A DNA stretch of 64,000 bases, taken from assembly GCA_025618425.1 (NCBI GenBank), contig CM046842.1, forward strand, positions 35,314,188 to 35,378,187, written 5' to 3'. Position numbers and translations under genes: made by a program. The first letter of the stretch is position 1. Each line of letters opens with the position of its first letter. Below, piece by piece: positions 39,901-51,900 of this stretch. The notes beneath the pieces are model-generated. The model saw only the letters and a program-made list of their open reading frames with translations. It had not been told where the DNA came from and did not search any database. This DNA is from Heliocidaris tuberculata. Its lineage: Eukaryota > Echinodermata > Echinoidea > Camarodonta > Echinometridae.

Positions 39901-42900
39901 AAAAAAATCATTACAGAAGAAAAAAGAAGAAGAAAGGAGGGGGGGGGGGGGGGGAAGAAAAAGGAGAAAAAATGGTGAATCGAATCAAAGTTTCTTGCAT
40001 CTATCGGTTTCGTTTTTAATAGCCTGCCTCTTTGTGTGTGTTTTTGTTCAGGTTTTGTTATTACTTCATACATTTGACATGAAATATACATCATAATTAA
40101 TTTCTTAGCCAAGTTAATGTGTTGATTATTTTAATATATCCACCTCAAATTCCATTAAACTCAGACATAAGAGTCAGTTATTAACAAAGACGATACGGGG
40201 TATATTTATGTTATGACAAAGGACCGGTAAGGTAAAAAAATATCCTACCCTTTTTGTACAGCATATATCACAAGAAGAAGTATAAACACACTAGCAGGAA
40301 AAATATAATTGAACCATTTTTGTAGAAATTAATCTTAAGAGATGATTCGGTTGAAGTTAAACAAAATAGAAATCAGCTTGCATGTATATTTCCATAAAAT
40401 TTACAAAGCAATGTAAAATTATGAATGGGATATTTTGAACAGTATAGGTCAGAGAACTTTGTCATATTTACGCTCATTTATTGCATGCTAGTCCATTACG
40501 TTTTTCACCTGCCAGTCACCCTCTACATGTATACCCACCGTTCTTAAACTGCGGCCCGCCAATGATATTGAGAAGGAAATATAGAAATAGAATAAAACGC
40601 TATTTTTTTCATGATCCTGAATGATTATTTTCCATTTCAAATTCAAAATAATATCAAATGCAGTTAACTTTTATACTATATCTTAATTTATGTTTGGAAA
40701 ATGTATAATGATAAAAATTAGAATGAGAATAATTCATTAAACGAGGATGGAGATCTTAAGTGTAAAGTCCGAACTCCATTAAACGCACATCATTGGGATG
40801 TGCAGGCATATGGATGGAACCCTTTTACTTCCGTATTTAGAACCTTACTAAAAGAGGTTCTATAAATGCTTCTTTATGTTTTCATGAAGCCCCAAGGTAC
40901 CTTGTACAACCGACAATGGCCCATTTAGAACCATTTGAAAATGGTCTAGTAATGGCTCATTGTAACCTTGAAAGGTTCCAAATGTGGGACAAGAAAAGGT
41001 TTTAATCAACACTATTTTTTCTAGGAGTAAACGGATGAGGCCGTGGACCGACTCCCCCCCCTCCCCAACAAACACAAGAAGGAAAAGGTTTTAAAATCAC
41101 AATTTATTAGGGAACTTGCCATCTCATGTTCGAGCAGAGAAATGCTTTCTTTGCAAATTTTAATCTAGATTTTTAATGATGAAATTATATTTTCACTGCA
41201 TGAAACCAAGTGTTTTTTTCCCCCTATCTCTCTACGGTCACTCACAGAAATTAGAAACTGGAGGGTTGATCAACCTGGAGAAGTCCACCCTAGCTATGCT
41301 ATAAATGCAAGACAAGGCTTTATACCATCCGGGGGGAAGGGTACTCAGTATATAGCGTGGGTGGGTATGTGCCGCCTAGAAGACCCCTATTTTTACAATC
41401 GAATTTCCGTTCCGGAGCATACTATTTTTTTTTTTTTCTTATCGGGAAAAAGAAGAGAGAAAACCGTTCCAAAGCATCGCTTTTTATTTTTTCTTCTTCT
41501 TCTTCATTTTATTTGTATTTTTTTTTTATTCCGCCGTTCCGGCCGTTCTGGCCCGCCCCGTCTCGAAGAATCATTTTTGGTGAAAAGTTAAAAGCGAGTT
41601 TCATTCCAGGTGCTTCATCCGGGGCTTTCCCCATTGCTTCCAATCCGGTTCCAGTCCACCCCAGGGAATTCAGTTATCATTCATGCTGAGCGCATGCATG
41701 TGATTTAACCCCACTTGTATGAATACACACACCATAGACGTCATAGACTTGCCATGACAAACAGCGTATTTAGCTGATGGGAGCAAGTGGGCACCAGTTC
41801 CGTAGCATATTTATATTGTGATCCAGTTCCAAAGACCTCCTTTTCTCAAAATATTAGTAGTTCCGAAGACCATCCTTTTCATGATACGCTCATTCCGAAG
41901 TCCCCATTTTTGTCTTGCCAGGGGCACATACCTACCACTTTTGGGGTCGAGTGCCCCCCCCCCAGCATACCATCTCCATCCAAACCACCTGTTCATTGTA
42001 CATTTAATCCTATTGTCACGTTGCATGCGTACATTATTACTAGTATCATCATCACTGCCATTAACATGATTGTTGTAATTGTTACCGTAAGTATTTCCTA
42101 CATGTATCTAGAAGACGAACTAATTTTTTAACGACTACCATGTTTTCCCTTATTGCTCTTTTATATGCTACATGAATAGGTTTTCTGGATCCCTGAACTC
42201 CGACAGGCACGTATCAAATGTAAGTAGATCTGATAGGCCTCCTTGTTTAGAATGTTCAAGAAAACAATTTACACTTTCCGCCTGATTAAAATTACAGCAA
42301 AATAAATGATATTTCTTCCTTATTTATTGCATTTCATACTACAATGAAATAATATTTTCCAAAAGTTTTTGGGGGGATGGCAAATTATAAATGGCTGAGA
42401 AGTTAATAAAAAAAAAAAAAATAAAAAAATAATAATAATAACTATTTGTCGAACACAAGTCGAGCTATATGACATGTTATTTCATGTCATTTCTTGTAAG
42501 TTTTTGTCAGTTTGTTTACATTTTGCTCCTCCAAACTACCGATATACTGCAATTTAGTTCTTTTAGTTCTTTTTTCCTCAAGTGAATATGATGTAAAAGT
42601 GACTCATTCGTTTTCCTTTCTTTCATTACAGATTCCTATGTTAACGATTAAGGACTGCCATCTATCTGCTGAGATGACCATCAGGTTGTGGTCCTGCCTC
42701 AGATCCGTCGGCTCACTGTCCAAGCTTACTATCTCACACTCCTCTCTCAGTTTTCCTCCATCTTCTCCTGAGCTTCCATCCGTCACAAAGCTGACCGCCG
42801 AGAGAGTGACGTCACAGAGCTACGAAGGTCTGTTCTCTTCTTTACCTGGCGTGGGAGAGATCGATATCACTATCGGAGATGTGGAGAAAGAAGACATATC

Positions 42901-45900
42901 TCAGATCCAGACTGGTCTTCGTCGACGTCTGACGGGACAGGAGCTCACGCGCATCAAGCTTAAAGCACCCGATTCACTCCCATCAGAGAAGAATGCATCA
43001 AGCGTGTCAAGAGAGACGATGAGAGGACTGGGTCTTCAGATCAGGGCAAACGCAGTCTACCGTGGCGACGAGGTGATATTGTCCGGGGTAGTATTCGGAC
43101 CGGAGGAGAAATTAATTGATCTCGTCAAGCCTTCGACACGTCTAATATCATCTAGTCTGTATATAGAACAGTGAGTAATTACTACCTTACTTTTTAAAGA
43201 TTATGTTATTACTTCTATTTTTAAAATAACATCTTCACAAATAATCAAGTAAAGATAACACAGTCATGTATATTCACAAGCCAGAAATCATTCATGCCAA
43301 CTTAAATTTAAAAAAAATCATTACAGAAGAAAAAAGAAGAAGAAAGGAGGGGGGGGGGGGGAAGAAAAAGGAGAAAAAAATGGTGAATCGAATCAAAGTT
43401 TCTTGCAGCTATCGGTTTCGTTTTTAATAGCCTGCCTCTTTGTGTGTGTTTTTGTTCAGGTTTTGTTATTACTTCATACATTTGACATGAAATATACATC
43501 ATAATTAATTTCTTAGCCAAGTTAATGTGTTGATTATTTTAATATATCCACCTCAAATTCCATTAAACTCAGACATAAGAGTCAGTTATTAACAAAGACG
43601 ATACGGGGTATATTTATGTTATGACAAAGGACCGGTAAGGTAAAAAAAATATCCTACCCTTTTTGTACAGCATATATCACAAGAAGAAGTATAAACACAC
43701 TAGCAGGAAAAATATAATTGAACCATTTTTGTAGAAATTAATCTTAAGAGATGATTCGGTTGAAGTTAAACAAAATAGAAATCAGCTTGCATGTATATTT
43801 CCATAAAATTTACAAAGCAATGTAAAATTATGAATGGGATATTTTGAACAGTATAGGTCAGAGAACTTTGTCATATTTACGCTCATTTATTGCATGCTAG
43901 TCCATTACGTTTTTCACCTGCCAGTCACCCTCTACATGTATACCCACCGTTCTTAAACTGCGGCCCGCCAATGATATTGAGAAGGAAATATAGAAATAGA
44001 ATAAAACGCTATTTTTTTCATGATCCTGAATGATTATTTTCCATTTCAAATTCAAAATAATATCAAATGCAGTTAACTGTTATACTATATCTTAATTTAT
44101 GTTTGGAAAATGTATAATGATAAAAATTAGAATGAGAATAATTCATTAAACGAGGATGGAGATCTTAAGTGTAAAGTCCGAACTCCATTAAACGCACATC
44201 ATTGGGATGTGCAGGCATATGGATGGAACCCTTTTACTTCCGTATTTAGAACCTTACTAAAAGAGGTTCTATAAATGCTTCTTTATGTTTTCATGAAGCC
44301 CCAAGGTACCTTGTACAACCGACAATGGCCCATTTAGAACCATTTGAAAATGGTCTAGTAATGGCTCATTGTAACCTTGAAAGGTTCCAAATGTGGGACA
44401 AGAAAAGGTTTTAATCAACACTATTTTTTCTAGGAGTAAACGGATGAGGCCGTGGACCGACTCCCCCCCCTCCCCAACAAACACAAGAAGGAAAAGGTTT
44501 TAAAATCACAATTTATTAGGGAACTTGCCATCTCATGTTCGAGCAGAGAAATGCTTTCTTTGCAAATTTTAATCTAGATTTTTAATGATTAAATTATATT
44601 TTCACTGCATGAAACCAAGTGTTTTTTCCCCCTATCTCTCTACGGTCACTCACAGAAATTAGAAACTGGAGGGTTGATCAACCTGGAGAAGTCCACCCTA
44701 GCTATGCTATAAATGCAAGACAAGGCTTTATACCATCCGGGGGGAAGGGTACTCAGTATATAGCGTGGGTGGGTATGTGCCGCCTAGAAGACCCCTATTT
44801 TTACAATCGAATTTCCGTTCCGGAGCATACTATTTTTTTTTTTTCTTATCGGGAAAAAGAAGAGAGAAAACCGTTCCAAAGCATCGCTTTTTATTTTTTC
44901 TTCTTCTTCTTCATTTTATTTGTATTTTTTTTTTATTCCGCCGTTCCGGCCGTTCTGGCCCGCCCCGTCTCGAAGAATCATTTTTGGTGAAAAGTTAAAA
45001 GCGAGTTTCATTCCAGGTGCTTCATCCGGGGCTTTCCCCATTGCTTCCAATCCGGTTCCAATCCACCCCAGGGAATTCAGTTATCATTCATGCTGAGCGC
45101 ATGCATGTGATTTAACCCCACTTATATGAATACACACACCATAGACGTCATAGACTTGCCATGACAAACAGCGTATTTAGCTGATGGGAGCAAGTGGGCA
45201 CCAGTTCCGTAGCATATTTATATAGTGATCCAGTTCCAAAGACCTCCTTTTCTCAAAATGTTAGTAGTTCCGAAGACCATCCTTTTCACGATACGCTCAT
45301 TCCGAAGTCCCCATTTTTGTCTTGCCAGGGGCACATACCTACCACTTTTGGGGTCGAGTGCCCCCCCCCCCCCCAGCATACCATCTCCATCCAAACCACC
45401 TGTTCATTGTACATTTAATCCTATTGTCACGTTGCATGCGTACATTATTACTAGTATCATCATCACTGCCATTAACATGATTGTTGTAATTGTTACCGTA
45501 AGTATTTCCTACATGTATCTAGAAGACGAACTAATTTTTTAACGACTACCATGTTTTCCCTTATTGCTCTTTTATATGCTACATGAATAGGTTTTCTGGA
45601 TCCCTGAACTCCGACAGACACGTATCAAATGTAAGTAGACATGATTGGCCTCCTTGTTTAGAATGTTCAAGAAAACAATTTACACTTTCCGCCTGATGAA
45701 AATTACAGCAAAGTAAATGATATTTCTTCCTTTTTTATTGCTTTTCATACTACAATGAAATAATATTTTCCAAAAGTTTTTTGGGGGATGGCAAATTATA
45801 AATGGCTGAGAAGTTAATAAAAAAAAAAAAAAAAAAAAATAATAATAATAACTATTTGTCGAACACAAGTCGAGCTATATGACATGTTATTTCATGTCAT

Positions 45901-48900
45901 TTCTTGTAAGTTTTTGTCAGTTTGTTTACATTTTGCTCCTCCAAACTACCGATATACTGCAATTTAGTTCTTTTAGTTCTTTTTTCCTCAAGTGAATATG
46001 ATGTAAAAGTGACTCATTCGTTTTCCTTTCTTTCATTACAGATTCCTATGTTAACGATTAAGGACTGCCATCTATCTGCTGAGATGACCATCAGGTTGTG
46101 GTCCTGCCTCAGATCCGTCGGCTCACTGTCCAAGCTTACTATCTCACACTCCTCTCTCAGTTTTCCTCCATCTTCTCCTGAGCTTCCATCCGTCACAAAG
46201 CTGACCGCCGAGAGAGTGACGTCACAGAGCTACGAAGGTCTGTTCTCTTCTTTACCTGGCGTGGGAGAGATCGATATCACTATCGGAGATGTGGAGAAAG
46301 AAGACATATCTCAGATCCAGACTGGTCTTCGTCGACGTCTGACGGGACAGGAGCTCACGCGCATCAAGCTTAAAGCACCCGATTCACTCCCATCAGAGAA
46401 GAATGCATCAAGCGTGTCAAGAGAGACGATGAGAGGACTGGGTCTTCAGATCAGGGCAAACGCAGTCTACCGTGCCGACGAGGTGATATTGTCCGGGGTA
46501 GTATTCGGACCGGAGGAGAAATTAATTGATCTCGTCAAGCCTTCGACACGTCTGATATCATCTAGTCTGTATATAGAACAGTGAGTAATTACTACCTTAC
46601 TTTTTAAAGATTATGTTATTACTTCTATTTTTAAAATAACATCTTCACAAATAATCAAGTAAAGATAACACAGTCATGTATATTCACAAGCCAGAAATCA
46701 TTCATGCCAACTTAAATTTAAAAAAATCATTACAGAAGAAAAAAGAAGAAGAAAGGAGGGGGGGGGGGGAAGAAAAAGGAGAAAAAATGGTGAATCGAAT
46801 CAAAGTTTCTTGCATCTATCGGTTTCGTTTTTAATAGCCTGCCTCTTTGTGTGTGTTTTTGTTCAGGTTTTGTTATTACTTCATACATTTGACATGAAAT
46901 ATACATCATAATTAATTTCTTAGCCAAGTTAATGTGTTGATTATTTTAATATATCCACCTCAAATTCCATTAAACTCAGACATAAGAGTCAGTTATTAAC
47001 AAAGACGATACGGGGTATATTTATGTTATGACAAAGGACCGGTAAGGTAAAAAAATATCCTACCCTTTTTGTACAGCATATATCACAAGAAGAAGTATAA
47101 ACACACTAGCAGGAAAAATATAATTGAACCATTTTTGTAGAAATTAATCTTAAGAGATGATTCGGTTGAAGTTAAACAAAATAGAAATCAGCTTGCATGT
47201 ATATTTCCATAAAATTTACAAAGCAATGTAAAATTATGAATGGGATATTTTGAACAGTATAGGTCAGAGAACTTTGTCATATTTACGCTCATTTATTGCA
47301 TGCTAGTCCATTACGTTTTTCACCTGCCAGTCACCCTCTACATGTATACCCACCGTTCTTAAACTGCGGCCCGCCAATGATATTGAGAAGGAAATATAGA
47401 AATAGAATAAAACGCTATTTTTTTCATGATCCTGAATGATTATTTTCCATTTCAAATTCAAAATAATATCAAATGCAGTTAACTTTTATACTATATCTTA
47501 ATTTATGTTTGGAAAATGTATAATGATAAAAATTAGAATGAGAATAATTCATTAAACGAGGATGGAGATCTTAAGTGTAAAGTCCGAACTCCATTAAACG
47601 CACATCATTGGGATGTGCAGGCATATGGATGGAACCCTTTTACTTCCGTATTTAGAACCTTACTAAAAGAGGTTCTATAAATGCTTCTTTATGTTTTCAT
47701 GAAGCCCCAAGGTACCTTGTACAACCGACAATGGCCCATTTAGAACCATTTGAAAATGGTCTAGTAATGGCTCATTGTAACCTTGAAAGGTTCCAAATGT
47801 GGGACAAGAAAAGGTTTTAATCAACACTATTTTTTCTAGGAGTAAACGGATGAGGCCGTGGACCGACTCCCCCCCCTCCCCAACAAACACAAGAAGGAAA
47901 AGGTTTTAAAATCACAATTTATTAGGGAACTTGCCATCTCATGTTCGAGCAGAGAAATGCTTTCTTTGCAAATTTTAATCTAGATTTTTAATGATGAAAT
48001 TATATTTTCACTGCATGAAACCAAGTGTTTTTTTCCCCCTATCTCTCTACGGTCACTCACAGAAATTAGAAACTGGAGGGTTGATCAACCTGGAGAAGTC
48101 CACCCTAGCTATGCTATAAATGCAAGACAAGGCTTTATACCATCCGGGGGGAAGGGTACTCAGTATATAGCGTGGGTGGGTATGTGCCGCCTAGAAGACC
48201 CCTATTTTTACAATCGAATTTCCGTTCCGGAGCATACTATTTTTTTTTTTTCTTATCGGGAAAAAGAAGAGAGAAAACCGTTCCAAAGCATCGCTTTTTA
48301 TTTTTTCTTCTTCTTCTTCATTTTATTTGTATTTTTTTTTTATTCCGCCGTTCCGGCCGTTCTGGCCCGCCCCGTCTCGAAGAATCATTTTTGGTGAAAA
48401 GTTAAAAGCGAGTTTCATTCCAGGTGCTTCATCCGGGGCTTTCCCCATTGCTTCCAATCCGGTTCCAATCCACCCCAGGGAATTCAGTTATCATTCATGC
48501 TGAGCGCATGCATGTGATTTAACCCCGCTTGTATGAATACACACACCATAGACGTCATAGACTTGCCATGACAAACAGCGTATTTAGCTGATGGGAGCAA
48601 GTGGGCACCAGTTCCGTAGCATATTTATATTGTGATCCAGTTCCAAAGACCTCCTTTTCTCAAAATGTTAGTAGTTCCGAAGACCATCCTTTTCATGATA
48701 CGCTCATTCCGAAGTCCCCATTTTTGTCTTGCCAGGGGCACATACCTACCACTTTTGGGGTCGAGTGCCCCCCCCCCCCCAGCATACCATCTCCATCCAA
48801 ACCACCTGTTCATTGTACATTTAATCCTATTGTCACGTTGCATGCGTACATTATTACTAGTATCATCATCACTGCCATTAACATGATTGTTGTAATTGTT

Positions 48901-51900
48901 ACCGTAAGTATTTCCTACATGTATCTAGAAGACGAACTAATTTTTTAACGACTACCATGTTTTCCCTTATTGCTCTTTTATATGCTACATGAATAGGTTT
49001 TCTGGATCCCTGAACTCCGACAGACACGTATCAAATGTAAGTAGACATGATTGGCCTCCTTGTTTAGAATGTTCAAGAAAACAATTTACACTTTCCGCCT
49101 GATGAAAATTACAGCAAAGTAAATGATATTTCTTCCTTTTTTATTGCTTTTCATACTACAATGAAATAATATTTTCCAAAAGTTTTTTGGGGGATGGCAA
49201 ATTATAAATGGCTGAGAAGTTAATAAAAAAAAAAAAATAAAAAAATAATAATAATAACTATTTGTCGAACACAAGTCGAGCTATATGACATGTTATTTCA
49301 TGTCATTTCTTGTAAGTTTTTGTCAGTTTGTTTACATTTTGCTCCTCCAAACTACCGATATACTGCAATTTAGTTCTTTTAGTTCTTTTTTCCTCAAGTG
49401 AATATGATGTAAAAGTGACTCATTCGTTTTCCTTTCTTTCATTACAGATTCCTATGTTAACGATTAAGGACTGCCATCTATCTGCTGAGATGACCATCAG
49501 GTTGTGGTCCTGCCTCAGATCCGTCGGCTCACTGTCCAAGCTTACTATCTCACACTCCTCTCTCAGTTTTCCTCCATCTTCTCCTGAGCTTCCATCCGTC
49601 ACAAAGCTGACCGCCGAGAGAGTGACGTCACAGAGCTACGAAGGTCTGTTCTCTTCTTTACCTGGCGTGGGAGAGATCGATATCACTATCGGAGATGTGG
49701 AGAAAGAAGACATATCTCAGATCCAGACTGGTCTTCGTCGACGTCTGACGGGACAGGAGCTCACGCGCATCAAGCTTAAAGCACCCGATTCACTCCCATC
49801 AGAGAAGAATGCATCAAGCGTGTCAAGAGAGACGATGAGAGGACTGGGTCTTCAGATCAGGGCAAACGCAGTCTACCGTGCCGACGAGGTGATATTGTCC
49901 GGGGTAGTATTCGGACCGGAGGAGAAATTAATTGATCTCGTCAAGCCTTCGACACGTCTAATATCATCTAGTCTGTATATAGAACAGTGAGTAATTACTA
50001 CCTTACTTTTTAAAGATTATGTTATTACTTCTATTTTTAAAATAACATCTTCACAAATAATCAAGTAAAGATAACACAGTCATGTATATTCACAAGCCAG
50101 AAATCATTCATGCCAACTTAAATTTTAAAAAAATCATTACAGAAGAAAAAAGAAGAAGAAAGGAGGGGGGGGGGGGAGAAGAAGAAAAAAATGGTGAATC
50201 GAATCAAAGTTTCTTGCATCTATCGGTTTCGTTTTTAATAGCCTTCCTCTTTGTGTGTGTTTTTGTTCAGGTTTTGTTATTACTTCATACATTTGACATG
50301 AAATATACATCATAATTAATTTCTTAGCCAAGTTAATGTGTTGATTATTTTAATATATCCACCTCAAATTCCATTAAACTCAGACATAAGAGTCAGTTAT
50401 TAACAAAGACGATACGGGGTATATTTATGTTATGACAAAGGACCGGTAAGGTAAAAAAAATATCCTACCCTTTTTGTACAGCATATATCACAAGAAGAAG
50501 TATAAACACACTAGCAGGAAAAATATAATTGAACCATTTTTGTAGAAATTAATCTTAAGAGATGATTCGGTTGAAGTTAAACAAAATAGAAATCAGCTTG
50601 CATGTATATTTCCATAAAATTTACAAAGCAATGTAAAATTATGAATGGGATATTTTGAACAGTATAGGTCAGAGAACTTTGTCATATTTACGCTCATTTA
50701 TTGCATGCTAGTCCATTACGTTTTTCACCTGCCAGTCACCCTCTACATGTATACCCACCGTTCTTAAACTGCGGCCCGCCAATGATATTGAGAAGGAAAT
50801 ATAGAAATAGAATAAAACGCTATTTTTTTCATGATCCTGAATGATTATTTTCCATTTCAAATTCAAAATAATATCAAATGCAGTTAACTTTTATACTATA
50901 TCTTAATTTATGTTTGGAAAATGTATAATGATAAAAATTAGAATGAGAATAATTCATTAAACGAGGATGGAGATCTTAAGTTTAAAGTCCGAACTCCATT
51001 AAACGTACATCATTGGGATGTGCAGGCATATGGATGGAACCCTTTTTCTTCCGTATTTAGAACCTTACTAAAAGAGGTTCTATAAATGCTTCTTTATGTT
51101 TTCATGAAGCCCCAAGGTACCTTGTACAACCGACAATGGCCCATTTAGAACCATTTGAAAATGGTCTAGTAATGGCTCATTGTAACCTTGAAAGGTTCCA
51201 AATGTGGGACAAGAAAAGGTTTTAATCAACACTATTTTTTCTAGGAGTAAACGGATGAGGCCGTGGACCGACTCCCCCCCCCCCCCCAACAAACACAAGA
51301 AGGAAAAGGTTTTAAAATCACAATTTATTAGGGAACTTGCCATCTCATGTTCGAGCAGAGAAATGCTTTCTTTGCAAATTTTAATCTAGATTTTTAATGA
51401 TTAAATTATATTTTCACTGCATGAAACCAAGTGTTTTTTCCCCCTATCTCTCTACGGTCACTCACAGAAATTAGAAACTGGAGGGTTGATCAACCTGGAG
51501 AAGTCCACCCTAGCTATGCTATAAATGCAAGACAAGGCTTTATACCATCCGGGGGGAAGGGTACTCAGTATATAGCGTGGGTGGGTATGTGCCGCCTAGA
51601 AGACCCCTATTTTTACAATCGAATTTCCGTTCCGGAGCATACTATTTTTTTTTTTTCTTATCGGGAAAAAGAAGAGAGAAAACCGTTCCAAAGCATCGCT
51701 TTTTATTTTTTCTTCTTCTTCTTCATTTTATTTGTATTTTTTTTTTATTCCGCCGTTCCGGCCGTTCTGGCCCGCCCCGTCTCGAAGAATCATTTTTGGT
51801 GAAAAGTTAAAAGCGAGTTTCATTCCAGGTGCTTCATCCGGGGCTTTCCCCATTGCTTCCAATCCGGTTCCAGTCCACCCCAGGGAATTCAGTTATCATT

